Shown here in pieces: positions 1-8,029 of a stretch of DNA of 12,971 nt. Origin of the DNA: JABSOG01 sp041583135. GTDB taxonomy: Bacteria > Pseudomonadota > Gammaproteobacteria > Enterobacterales > Alteromonadaceae. The position numbers and the translations under genes were made by a program. Location: NCBI GenBank assembly GCA_041583135.1, contig JBFHGJ010000140.1, positions 1 through 12,971 of the forward strand, in the 5' to 3' direction. Position 1 is the stretch's first letter, and every line of letters begins with the position of its first letter. Under the pieces are notes generated by a model. The model was given only the letters and a program-made list of their open reading frames with translations, searched no databases and was not told the origin of the DNA.

Positions 1-2721
1 ATTAAAAAAGCCGCTGTTGGCAATATCTTGCTGAAGATAGCCGCTCGCGACCGTTACGCCATAAATCACAATCTCGCCGATAACCCCTTGCGGCACCGGT
101 TGGCCTTGGTCGTTCTCTATCACCATGGTAACGCCATCGATTGGCTTACCGACACTGGCATAGAGGCCACGCCCAGACATCGAAATTTCGCCGCAGGTCA
201 CCGCCGACATGACCTCGCTGGCGCCATACATGTTGAACAGTTTAAGCTCGCCAAAGCTGGTTAAAACCGCCTGCGCATCAGCCAGCAACAGTGGCTCGCC
301 ACTCACATACCAATGGGTCAAACTGACCTTTTGCGTCTGTGGCGTCATCAAATGCAACTGATGCAGGCTTTTCATCAATGACGGCGCACTGACCATGCGG
401 GTCACTTGCTGCTTGGCCAAATAAGGCCACAAAACATCGGCCTGACGCACCATATCCCTTGCACACAACAACAACCGGGCGCCGCCGCACAGTGGCGTAA
501 ACAGCTCCCACACCGCACGAATAAAAGCCATCGATGTGATGTGCGCCATGGTTTCACCAGCGGCAAAAGGCTGAGCGCGCAACATCCAATCAATGCGGTT
601 TGCCAGTGCGCCATAAGTGCCTAACACCCCTTTTGGTTCGCCAGTGGAGCCAGAGGTAAAGATAATATGAATAACCGCATCATCGGCAAGCTGCACCAAA
701 GGTAAGTTGGTCACAGGCGCTGCGCTGAGCTGCTGGCTAAACTGCGTCGTAGTGACATCGACAAAACAGCTTGCGTCACTGGCTTGAGCCGATAATTCAG
801 CAATTTGCGCGTCCGTTGTCAGCACACACTCAGGCGCGCACAAGCTAAGCATTTTTTGCGCTCTTGAGCGCGGAATTTCATCACTGATAGGAATATAACA
901 GCCGCCGAGTTTCATCACCGCCAAGATGGCAATGACCCGTGTTGCCGAACGCTCAATGGCAATCGCCACACGGCAGGCCTTTTTGATGCCATAATGCTGC
1001 TGTAGCACGTGGGCCATTTGGTTGACTTTATCGCCCAGCTCGCCATAGCTGTAGTTTTCAGCGCCAAAGCTCAAGGCAGGCGCATCAGGGTGTTGCAAGG
1101 TGCGCTGCTCAAACAGTGCCATCAGCGGCCTTGCGCTGCCCGCTTGCGGCGCCGGTAATGCCGCTGACGGCAATTTGGCCCAACTGTGATTCAACACCGG
1201 CTGCTCTGGCGCCAATACCAATTGCTGTAACAGGTGGTCAAACTCACGGCTGAACATGGCAACTGTGCTGTGGTTGAACAATCTGGCGTCATACACCCAC
1301 TTAAACGACAAAGTGCTGCCGCCCTCAACGCTGTGCTCAAAGATATACAAGGTGATATCGTATTTATTATCGATATCATCACTCCCCTCTAGCGGCGCAA
1401 AATGTAGACCTTCAATCTCGGTTGGACCATGCTCGGCGTTATCGAAGTTAAGCAAAATTTGAAACAGCGGCGCGGCGTGATTGACCCGCACCGGTTGCAG
1501 GTGTTCTACAATGGCTTCAAAGCTCACATGTTGCATTTGCGCGGTGGCCAAATGCTGGGCTTTGGTGCGTAATAACAACTCGACAAAACTGGGGTTATCG
1601 TCAAACTCGCTACGAAATACCTGAGTATTGACGAACATGCCTATCATCGACTCAAGGGTTTGATTGAGCCTGCCAGCGTTTGGCGCGCCCAGCACCACAT
1701 CGGTCTCACTGCTTAAGCGGCCAATATGTAAAGCAAACGCCCCTTGCAGCAACATAAACAAGGTGGCGTCAGAGGCTTTCGCCAGTTGTTTAAGCTCAAA
1801 GCACAATGCCTGTGGCACTTCACTGCGTACGATGCCGCCTTTAACCGGCGCGTCCACTCTGGGTCTATCGAGGGGCAACTGATGACAAGCAGGCGCATCG
1901 CCAAGTAATTGCTGCCAATAGTCTAAATCGGCTTTGATCTGTTCGCCGCCAAGCTTGTCACGTTGCCACATCACATAGTCGCTGTACTGAATGGGCAAAG
2001 CTGGCAACGGGTTGGCCTGTTGATGGCTAAAGGCATGGTAAAGGGCGATAAACTCCTGGGTTAAAACCCCCATCGACCAGCCGTCAGAGACAATGTGATG
2101 CACATTGATAAACATCAAACCATACGGGGCGCCGTCTTTATTGGGTAAACGCACATAACCGGCCCTTAACAGCAAATCGTTGGCCAGATCAAACGGCTTA
2201 TCGCGATCAGCCAATGCGATTTGACGGCCCTGCTCGTTAGCTTGCACTTCATCAAGGTCGCTCAAGTCATAGTGCGCCAGTTCAAACCGATAGTCGCTTT
2301 TGACCTGCTGCACCGGGGTTTGGTCTTTTTGCACAAATACGCTGCGTAGCGCCTGATGACGCTCAATGATGGTGCCAAGGGCCTGTTGCGCCACAGCTAA
2401 ATTGAAATCTCCCGTCACAGCAAATGCCGCCGGTAGATTGAACTGTGGGCTACCCCCTTGCATAAAATCGACAAACCAGATACTGGCCTGAGCATTTGAC
2501 AAAGGCGCCTCAAGCAGCCCTTGGGCTTTGATCTCGCCAAATTGCGCGCTTTGTTGCTGGCGCTTAACGAAGGCTTTGACCTGTTCTTTGTTGGCCACCA
2601 ACTGTTGTTTGAGCGCTTCACTTATCCCGCCTTTGGGCAGCTGACATTTCAGCTGTTCCCCTTGCCAGGATAATTTCACGCCACTTGCGCGCAGTTGCGC
2701 CATCAATTGTACGATTGTCAT
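1..2721 (-). CDS. Nonribosomal peptide synthetase, docking-condensation-adenylation, C-terminus cut by window
   Basis: The frame is open from the start codon to base 1, giving 907 residues with no stop. Residues 1-55 look like a TubC-type N-terminal docking domain (MTIVQLMAQLRASGVKL, later PKGGIS), which pairs with the tail of an upstream synthetase protein. A condensation domain spans about 60-490; its catalytic motif HHIVSDG is at 208-214, and the following WS fits an LCL-type domain. An adenylation domain starts near 515: YSYGEL (A1), MKLGGCYIPIS (A2), FTSGSTGEPKG (A3, from 688), YGASE (832-836) and GEIVIYG near the cut. A4 is unusual: FIRAVWE at 733-739 lacks the Asp of the usual FDxSVWE. 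By hand alignment the specificity residues are I734, R735, W738, V777, Y805, S807, M831, S839 and A840. The carrier domain and any later modules lie outside. The start at 2721 is chosen because the docking domain begins there and GGAAAG lies just upstream; an in-frame ATG at 2733 is the alternative. Confidence 0.95.
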   Translation of the reverse strand, partial: MTIVQLMAQLRASGVKLSWQGEQLKCQLPKGGISEALKQQLVANKEQVKAFVKRQQQSAQFGEIKAQGLLEAPLSNAQASIWFVDFMQGGSPQFNLPAAFAVTGDFNLAVAQQALGTIIERHQALRSVFVQKDQTPVQQVKSDYRFELAHYDLSDLDEVQANEQGRQIALADRDKPFDLANDLLLRAGYVRLPNKDGAPYGLMFINVHHIVSDGWSMGVLTQEFIALYHAFSHQQANPLPALPIQYSDYVMWQRDKLGGEQIKADLDYWQQLLGDAPACHQLPLDRPRVDAPVKGGIVRSEVPQALCFELKQLAKASDATLFMLLQGAFALHIGRLSSETDVVLGAPNAGRLNQTLESMIGMFVNTQVFRSEFDDNPSFVELLLRTKAQHLATAQMQHVSFEAIVEHLQPVRVNHAAPLFQILLNFDNAEHGPTEIEGLHFAPLEGSDDIDNKYDITLYIFEHSVEGGSTLSFKWVYDARLFNHSTVAMFSREFDHLLQQLVLAPEQPVLNHSWAKLPSAALPAPQAGSARPLMALFEQRTLQHPDAPALSFGAENYSYGELGDKVNQMAHVLQQHYGIKKACRVAIAIERSATRVIAILAVMKLGGCYIPISDEIPRSRAQKMLSLCAPECVLTTDAQIAELSAQASDASCFVDVTTTQFSQQLSAAPVTNLPLVQLADDAVIHIIFTSGSTGEPKGVLGTYGALANRIDWMLRAQPFAAGETMAHITSMAFIRAVWELFTPLCGGARLLLCARDMVRQADVLWPYLAKQQVTRMVSAPSLMKSLHQLHLMTPQTQKVSLTHWYVSGEPLLLADAQAVLTSFGELKLFNMYGASEVMSAVTCGEISMSGRGLYASVGKPIDGVTMVIENDQGQPVPQGVIGEIVIYGVTVASGYLQQDIANSGFFN
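2557..2721 (-). other. TubC-type N-terminal docking domain (within the NRPS)
   Basis: About 55 residues before the condensation domain match the TubC_N pattern: a short amphipathic helix (VQLMAQLRASGVKL), a beta stretch with Trp and Cys (LSWQGEQLKCQLPKGG) and a Lys/Gln-rich helix ending in VKAFVKRQ. In known systems this domain receives the growing chain from the C-terminus of a partner synthetase protein. It implies that this protein is not the first in the line and that another NRPS or PKS protein is encoded elsewhere. Recognition is by pattern only. Confidence 0.75.
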
Positions 2722-2725
2722 GTTG

Positions 2726-2731
2726 CTTTCC
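2726..2731 (-). promoter_or_regulatory. Putative ribosome binding site of the NRPS
   Basis: GGAAAG reads on the minus strand four bases before the ATG at 2721 and overlaps the alternative ATG at 2733. The upstream ATG has no comparable site, which favours the inner start. Confidence 0.45.
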
Positions 2732-2756
2732 ATCGTTGCTGGTGTCTCTAAAGTGC

Positions 2757-5198
2757 TCAATCTTGACCTTTAAGCAGGTCAATGGTGTTGCGGCCAAAGC
2801 CGATAAACAAAGGTCTTAAGGTGCCGAACAGGCAAATGGCCGTCATAAAGCCAAAGGTCAACAAGCCGAGAATGAAGCCAAATTGCACCATCACCGATTG
2901 CATATACTGTTCGAGGTAGCCGTATAAAAAGACCGTGGCCATGGCGCCGATGGCAAAGGCCAATGCCATGGGTTTGATGAGGTCGTGCAAAAACAACAAG
3001 ATCACATCGCGCCGGGTTGCCCCTACCGACAAATGAATGCCTATCTCGGTGCGTCTTAGGGCAATGTTGTAGCTGATAATGCCGTAAAGGCCGACCGCGC
3101 TTAGCAGCAACGACACCAAGGTCAGCGCAATCGAGGCTGCGGCGCTAAGGTACTGATTGAACAGCTTGTCTTGCTTTTGCTCGTCCACCAAAGCATGGTC
3201 ATAAACCGCAAACTGTCTACTGACGTCGTTGACGATGGCGGCAATACGGGCTTTGCTTAGGCTTTGATGGGGCTTGAGTTTAATGATCAAGCTGTCGTTG
3301 CTGCGCAACGGCCGGTAAATTCTCGGTGGAATATTGTGCTCACCGGGCAATTGCATCCCTTTGACCACACCAACCACCTCAAAGGCCATATTGGCACCGG
3401 CCGAGGCGTTAAACGACAACAGCTTACCAAGGGCGCTGCCATTGGGCGCCAAGCGTTTGGCCAGTACGTCGTTGATCACAAGCACCCGGCGTCTATCGAC
3501 GGTATCGACGGCATTGAGCAATCGCCCGTCAAGCAGTTTGGCCCCGGCGATGGTCAAATAGTTTTCATCGATATTCTTCGCCTCAGGCAACACCCGCATC
3601 ATCGAGCCAAGCTCAACCAACGACCAGGTATTAAAGCTGCTATCGAGCGGCGAGCGGCTTAAACTCACGCCTTCGACTATCGGCATGTATTGGAATTTTT
3701 TGGCGATTTCTGCCATCAAACTGCGGTTGGTATCGCGAGAAGGACCCCGATCGCCTGCTAAGCTTAAACGCACGCTGATAAGGTTGTCGGTGATCATGAT
3801 ATCAGGGTCGTCAATGGCGCGATTGGCGCTGACAAAAAAGCTCAAATTGACAAACACGATGATACTGGCAAGGGCCACCTGAGAGACAATAAAGGCGTTT
3901 CTCACCCGCTTGGAAATTTGATTGCCGGTGCCTTTACCACTGCCGCTGAGGGCTTCTTTGAGCTGACGAAAATCCAGTACATAGGTACTGATATGGGCAA
4001 ACACATAGGCCAGCGCCAAGGCCGCCACAACCCCTAGCCCAAGTAACACCGCACCTGTGCCTGCGGCATTGCCAAGAGGCAATACACCAGCCAGATATCG
4101 CTGCATTAAGCCGTTGGCCAGATGGGCCAGAGTTAAGCCAAAAAATGCTGCGCACAGCATAAGCAGTGCCGACTCGGTAAAAGCCGCGCGAAAGATGTCT
4201 TTATTTGTGGCGCCGACACTGGCGCAGATGGCAAATTCACGCTTGCGTTCAAAGGCCCGCGACAACAGTAAGTTAGCCACATTGACCACGGCGATAAGCA
4301 ATAGGCTTAGGGCGCACACCATCAACAGATAGGCGAGCTTCTTACTGTCGCCCAAGATCACCTGAGCGAAGGATTTAAGCGACATTTTGATCTGCCAGCC
4401 GCGATAAAAACCGATGCTGCGGGTATTGATCTGCCACTGCTGATTGAGCATTTGCGTGGTGATTTGCTCGGCTTGGGCGGCGGAGTATTGCGCTTTGAGT
4501 TTGCCGATAAACACCCGAGAGTTGGTTCTGTCGGTCCAGCTGCGGCGCTGATTTTGCCCTACCGGGTTGTGATCCCACGGCAAGTAAATATCGGTTTTAC
4601 GACCAATTTGGGCAAGCTCTGGCTCAACAAATGCTTTGCTCATCACCCCAACGACGCTATAGCTGCGACCACGAACCTGTAATTTGCGACCGAGAATGTC
4701 GTCTGCGCCGCCAAAAAGCCTTTGCCACGCATCAAAAGACAACAAAGCCGCCGAGCCATAGCTATCAAGGGCTTCATCGTTGCCGAACAGTCTGCCGCGC
4801 TCGGTCCAAGCGCCGATGGTGGTTAAAAAATCCGGCGTAACATAACTGGTAAACACCCTTGGCTGAGTGGCGTTTGAGCTTAAGATCTCCTCGTTATAAT
4901 CTACCAGACCGACGGCATCGAACACCGTTTGGTTGCGGTAAAGGTGAATAAGACCGGCATAACCATAAGCATTGACGTTGGGCTTGTTTTTGCTGTCGTA
5001 TTGGATTTGGTCTACCCGATACAGCCTGTCCTGATCAGGATAAGGCAAAGGTTTGACCACCAACACATAAAACAACGACGCCGCCACAAACAGCGCCGCC
5101 AAAGTCACCCCCATAGTGACGATAATACCGCCTGAGAGACTTTTACGGCTGATAATACCGGCTAAGGCGTATTTCAGCTGATAAACCAATTCGCTCAT
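2757..5198 (-). CDS. MacB-like ABC transporter permease with two FtsX modules
   Basis: This 813-residue membrane subunit partners the ATPase encoded just upstream. About eight hydrophobic segments are visible (near 24-48, 288-312, 340-362, 380-405, 437-458, 684-709, 735-762 and 773-795). They form two repeats of one membrane helix, a large extracytoplasmic MacB-type domain (about 50-285 and 459-683) and an FtsX bundle of three helices. The FtsX cytoplasmic loop motif occurs twice: REFAICASVGAT at 320-331 and RTEIGIHLSVGAT at 716-728. Classical MacB is about 650 residues with a fused ATPase and one FtsX module; here the ATPase is separate and the permease doubled. The start at 5198 overlaps the ATPase stop (TAATG) and has AGAGG seven bases before it; a TTG at 5204 is a weaker option. 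Such permeases use force transmission across the membrane rather than a classical channel. Export of the cluster product or self-protection is likely, but the substrate is inferred only from context. No membrane-fusion (HlyD-like) partner is in the window. Confidence 0.92.
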   Translation of the reverse strand: MSELVYQLKYALAGIISRKSLSGGIIVTMGVTLAALFVAASLFYVLVVKPLPYPDQDRLYRVDQIQYDSKNKPNVNAYGYAGLIHLYRNQTVFDAVGLVDYNEEILSSNATQPRVFTSYVTPDFLTTIGAWTERGRLFGNDEALDSYGSAALLSFDAWQRLFGGADDILGRKLQVRGRSYSVVGVMSKAFVEPELAQIGRKTDIYLPWDHNPVGQNQRRSWTDRTNSRVFIGKLKAQYSAAQAEQITTQMLNQQWQINTRSIGFYRGWQIKMSLKSFAQVILGDSKKLAYLLMVCALSLLLIAVVNVANLLLSRAFERKREFAICASVGATNKDIFRAAFTESALLMLCAAFFGLTLAHLANGLMQRYLAGVLPLGNAAGTGAVLLGLGVVAALALAYVFAHISTYVLDFRQLKEALSGSGKGTGNQISKRVRNAFIVSQVALASIIVFVNLSFFVSANRAIDDPDIMITDNLISVRLSLAGDRGPSRDTNRSLMAEIAKKFQYMPIVEGVSLSRSPLDSSFNTWSLVELGSMMRVLPEAKNIDENYLTIAGAKLLDGRLLNAVDTVDRRRVLVINDVLAKRLAPNGSALGKLLSFNASAGANMAFEVVGVVKGMQLPGEHNIPPRIYRPLRSNDSLIIKLKPHQSLSKARIAAIVNDVSRQFAVYDHALVDEQKQDKLFNQYLSAAASIALTLVSLLLSAVGLYGIISYNIALRRTEIGIHLSVGATRRDVILLFLHDLIKPMALAFAIGAMATVFLYGYLEQYMQSVMVQFGFILGLLTFGFMTAICLFGTLRPLFIGFGRNTIDLLKGQD

Positions 5199-5905
5199 TA
5201 GCAAGCCTCTGCTTGTTGCACATGTTGCTGCTCAATCAGACCATCGAGCAACCGCAGCTGGGTTTTAGCCCGACTGGCATAGCGCTCATCATGGGTCACC
5301 ATACAGATGGTGCGCCCTTGAGCGTTGAGTTCATCGAGCAAGTCCATGATCTGGTCGCCACTGTTGGAGTCAAGGTTACCGGTCGGCTCGTCCACCAACA
5401 AAATGGCCGGGTCGTTGACCAAGGCTCTGGCAATGGCAACACGCTGCTGTTGACCACCTGAGAGCTGATTAGGGCGATGGGACACACGATGAGACAGCCC
5501 CACCAACTCAAGGCAGCGGTTGACCTTTTGCGCTATCACCTCGGGCTGCTTTTTGTATTCGCTATAACGCAAAGGCAGCGCCACGTTATCGAATACACTC
5601 AGCTCATCGATGAGGTTAAACGACTGAAAGATAAAGCCGATTTGACGGTTTCGAATGCCCGAGAGTTCGTCCATATTGAGCTTTGATACGTCTTTGCCTT
5701 CGATGAAATAGGCGCCTTTGCTTGGCGTATCAAGCAAGCCTAAAATCGACAACAGGGTCGATTTGCCGCAACCGGAGGGACCGGACACACAAAAGTAATC
5801 GCCACCGTAGATCTTAAAGTCGATGCCTTTAAGGGCCTGTGTCACCACATCGGCGGTTTCATAACTTTTTTCGATATCTTTGAGTTCAATCAACAGACTG
5901 CTCAT
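5198..5905 (-). CDS. MacB/LolD-type ABC transporter ATPase
   Basis: A 235-residue nucleotide-binding subunit with every expected motif: Walker A GPSGCGKST (42-50), Q-loop Q94 in FIFQSFN, signature LSGGQQQR (148-155), Walker B ILLVDE (168-173), D-loop GNLD (176-179) and switch His205 in THDE. The order and the PTGNLDS wording are typical of the MacB/LolD/FtsE family, whose ATPases pair with FtsX-type permeases; the next gene is one, coupled by a TAATG overlap. ATP hydrolysis at the inner membrane would drive the permease. The ATG at 5905 is preferred over the TTG immediately before it because AAGAGGAA lies six bases upstream. LolD itself is less likely, since lolCDE are housekeeping genes and no LolC/E-like pair is present. 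The substrate is unknown; context suggests the NRPS product. Confidence 0.94.
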   Translation of the reverse strand: MSSLLIELKDIEKSYETADVVTQALKGIDFKIYGGDYFCVSGPSGCGKSTLLSILGLLDTPSKGAYFIEGKDVSKLNMDELSGIRNRQIGFIFQSFNLIDELSVFDNVALPLRYSEYKKQPEVIAQKVNRCLELVGLSHRVSHRPNQLSGGQQQRVAIARALVNDPAILLVDEPTGNLDSNSGDQIMDLLDELNAQGRTICMVTHDERYASRAKTQLRLLDGLIEQQHVQQAEAC

Positions 5906-5911
5906 CAACAG

Positions 5912-5919
5912 TTCCTCTT
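5912..5919 (-). promoter_or_regulatory. Ribosome binding site of the MacB-like ATPase
   Basis: AAGAGGAA on the minus strand, six bases before the ATG at 5905. It supports that ATG over the adjacent TTG at 5908. It sits in the 48-base gap after dpgC, which shows no terminator. Confidence 0.6.
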
Positions 5920-5953
5920 ATGCTTTTTCTTTGGTTGCGTCAATACGGTTAGG

Positions 5954-7315
5954 TTAAACTTTCGGGTTGAACTGGCCGACAATCTCATGGACATCTTCGC
6001 TGTTCATGCGCACGCTTTGCTCTAATGCAAATTGCGCCATGTATTGGCGAAAGAGCGCCACAGGCTCCTTGCTGAGATTCAACATACGGCGGTTAGCCAC
6101 CACAGCTGGCGGGCTTAAGATCTCAATGGCCTCCAAACTTGCCTGCTCCAGCGCTGAACTCTCAACCACCTTGTTAAACAACAAACGGCCATCGGCTTCA
6201 TCGGCGCTTAACGTGCGACCATGCAAGATAACTTCAGTGGCAATGGTATGATTGGTTTTGGTGGCCAAACGCAAGTTGCCGACACCCGGCACTATGCCCT
6301 CTTTGGCCGCAGGCAAATTGGCATAACAACCGCGCTCGCCAAGCACATAATCACAGGCGAGCAATAACTGCATGCCGCCGCCGATGGCAAAGGTTTCAAC
6401 CACGGCCAGCCAAGGCTTTTCAACCCGGTCAAAACGTACACCTTTGATACACTTGTCGTGTACCAAACCACGCATCATTTTGTTGATGTAACCCAGCTCT
6501 CTGGCGAGTAAAAACTCCACCAAGGCAATTTTGCCGCGATGTAGATGCTTTAAGTTGATGCCAGCGCTAAACACGCGCTTACCGGCATATTTTGGATGAT
6601 TGACCAAACCGCCGCGCAGTACGCCCACTTTGATGGCGTCACACAAGAGCACCAAGTCCACCGCCACCTCAAGTTGGGCGATAAGCTCGTTATCTTCGGC
6701 GTTTAAGCAATCAGGGTTGTTAAAGGTGATGTGACCGGCCTCGGCCTTAATCTCAAGTCGCACCTTGCCAAGGTCAATCTGCCTGTCACGCTCAAACTGT
6801 GCCAGTAATTCAAGGGCCTGCTCGGTGGGCTTTTGCAGCTGTTCAATCAGCTCAATGCCGACCTTTTCATCTGCCAGTAAACCGGCAAAGAAAATGCCTT
6901 GGTCGATTTCATAACCCTGCTTGTCGATTTGCAACAACTCGCCATCGCGAGCGAGCTGCTCGTCACTTGGCAACAGCCCCGGCACGAGCGTTTTGGCGCT
7001 GTGCATCAGACTTTGTAAAGTCACTTTTGCACAATGCTCACTCAAACGTCGATAAAGGCTTGGCCCATGAGCTGCCATATAGTCTTGACGGGCCTGACGC
7101 ATCAAATGGTTACCAGCATCTAACAATGATTGCCTGTGACTGTCACGCTCGCCTTTTTTGCACATATCGCAAGAAAGGTCGGTCAAAGGCGCAAGGGCTC
7201 GGCAAAACGCCCCTAGGGCTTGACTGTCTTGGTCAAAGTCACCACTTAGGGCAAAAGGCGCGGCAGTGACGGCATTTAAAGTGCCTTCGGCAGGTTGCAA
7301 GTTGTCGCTCGACAT
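5954..7315 (-). CDS. dpgC: DpgC, (3,5-dihydroxyphenyl)acetyl-CoA 1,2-dioxygenase
   Basis: The 453-residue protein belongs to the crotonase superfamily but carries the long N-terminal helical region (about 1-180) typical of DpgC. In glycopeptide-antibiotic producers DpgC uses O2, without metal or organic cofactor, to convert 3,5-dihydroxyphenylacetyl-CoA to 3,5-dihydroxyphenylglyoxylate and free CoA. Motifs remembered from characterised DpgC proteins are present: EIDQGIF (136-142), LNAED (204-208), RVFSAGINLKHLH (247-259, oxyanion loop), FAIGGGMQLLLACD (309-322), PAAKEGIVPG (335-344), ANRRMLNL (407-414) and YMAQFALEQ (425-433). Gln316 matches the Gln of the GGGxQLL motif near the active site. 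The length and C-terminal wording argue against an ordinary enoyl-CoA hydratase. ATG at 7315 has AAGGAA five bases upstream. It follows dpgB by 25 bases. One oddity is a CxxC pair (C49, C52) in the N-terminal part of a supposedly metal-free enzyme. Confidence 0.92.
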   Translation of the reverse strand: MSSDNLQPAEGTLNAVTAAPFALSGDFDQDSQALGAFCRALAPLTDLSCDMCKKGERDSHRQSLLDAGNHLMRQARQDYMAAHGPSLYRRLSEHCAKVTLQSLMHSAKTLVPGLLPSDEQLARDGELLQIDKQGYEIDQGIFFAGLLADEKVGIELIEQLQKPTEQALELLAQFERDRQIDLGKVRLEIKAEAGHITFNNPDCLNAEDNELIAQLEVAVDLVLLCDAIKVGVLRGGLVNHPKYAGKRVFSAGINLKHLHRGKIALVEFLLARELGYINKMMRGLVHDKCIKGVRFDRVEKPWLAVVETFAIGGGMQLLLACDYVLGERGCYANLPAAKEGIVPGVGNLRLATKTNHTIATEVILHGRTLSADEADGRLLFNKVVESSALEQASLEAIEILSPPAVVANRRMLNLSKEPVALFRQYMAQFALEQSVRMNSEDVHEIVGQFNPKV

Positions 7316-7340
7316 AAAGGTTCCTTAATGACTGATAAAA

Positions 7341-8018
7341 TTAAGACTGCGCTCTTAGCACACGATCGGTGGCCGCAAGGTGAGTCCCCAGGGCTTCGTC
7401 ATAACTTTGATGCAGACACTCAAGCAATAAACGGCGACGCACTGCAATGTCACTGAGCACTTCATCGGCCATAGCGCCGACAAACTGCGCTGTGGTGGCA
7501 TCAGGCTGGGCTGAGATATCATCGATAAAGCCAAGCTGACTGAGGGTTTCAGCACTTAGCATTTGGCCGAACAACACCAGCTTACGGGCATAGGCAAGAC
7601 CAATATGATGGGCCAAACGATGCACGGCCATGCCCGGTAAGATGGCGCTGCCGTCTTTTAACGAAAAGCCTAACTGTGGTAAAGACACACGATAATCGGC
7701 CAATAGCGCAAGGGCCATGCCGACGCCGGTTACGTCCGCTTCGATTTGGGCGATGGTTAATACGTCGAGTTTCTCCACTCGGCGCAAAGCCTTTTCCCAG
7801 CGGCTGATTTGATACACCGCCAACTCATCGCTGTGGCTGTCAACAACGGCGGTATCTGGCTGTTTGGCGCGGCACCATTTGATCACCAATACGCCGTTGC
7901 GGCCAAAGGTTTCGGCCTTGTGGCAAGCTTCGTTGAGCTTGTCGGTGGCAATTTTGTTGGGCGTTGTTGCGCTGTCAAACTCAACGATGACAACGTTTGA
8001 TTGGGTCAGTTCACTCAC
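7341..8018 (-). CDS. dpgB: DpgB, enoyl-CoA hydratase-like partner of DpgA
   Basis: A 225-residue small crotonase-fold protein between dpgA and dpgC. In the characterised pathway DpgB increases DpgA output and is thought to help dehydrate and aromatise the cyclised tetraketide to 3,5-dihydroxyphenylacetyl-CoA. The crotonase core is recognisable but divergent: ADVTGVGMALALLADYRVS (94-112) replaces the usual GGG stretch, followed by FSLKDGSAILPGM (118-130) and LSAETLSQLGFID (154-166). The length fits DpgB and is shorter than a typical 260-residue hydratase. The start is GTG at 8018, supported by AGGAGA five bases upstream. On sequence alone it would be a generic hydratase; the assignment rests mainly on its place between clear dpgA and dpgC genes. 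DpgD, the other helper hydratase of actinomycete clusters, is not in the window. Confidence 0.83.
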   Translation of the reverse strand: MSELTQSNVVIVEFDSATTPNKIATDKLNEACHKAETFGRNGVLVIKWCRAKQPDTAVVDSHSDELAVYQISRWEKALRRVEKLDVLTIAQIEADVTGVGMALALLADYRVSLPQLGFSLKDGSAILPGMAVHRLAHHIGLAYARKLVLFGQMLSAETLSQLGFIDDISAQPDATTAQFVGAMADEVLSDIAVRRRLLLECLHQSYDEALGTHLAATDRVLRAQS

Positions 8019-8023
8019 TTACT

Positions 8024-8029
8024 TCTCCT
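8024..8029 (-). promoter_or_regulatory. Ribosome binding site of dpgB (GTG start)
   Basis: AGGAGA on the minus strand, five bases before GTG at 8018. This strong site fixes the non-ATG start. The 55-base gap after dpgA that holds it shows no terminator. Confidence 0.7.

Noticed and set aside
28..2621. Several short open frames on both strands in the left 2.7 kb
   Set aside because: The minus-strand frame from 2721 to base 1 is open without a stop and encodes continuous docking, condensation and adenylation domains, which explains the whole region; the short frames are other-frame shadows.
3264..3662. 132-residue plus-strand open frame opposite the permease
   Set aside because: Antisense to the second extracytoplasmic domain of the permease; composition looks like a shadow and no motif is seen.
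2757..5905. LolCDE lipoprotein-sorting system
   Set aside because: Only one permease, with duplicated modules, accompanies the ATPase, and the genes lie inside a secondary-metabolite operon.
6799..7269. 156-residue plus-strand open frame opposite the start of dpgC
   Set aside because: Antisense to the N-terminal region of a well-supported DpgC; no family motif and no convincing ribosome binding site noted.
5954..8018. Reading the two crotonase genes as fatty-acid beta-oxidation enzymes
   Set aside because: The larger protein carries DpgC-specific stretches and a long N-terminal extension, and both directly follow a clear dpgA; no acyl-CoA dehydrogenase or thiolase is nearby.
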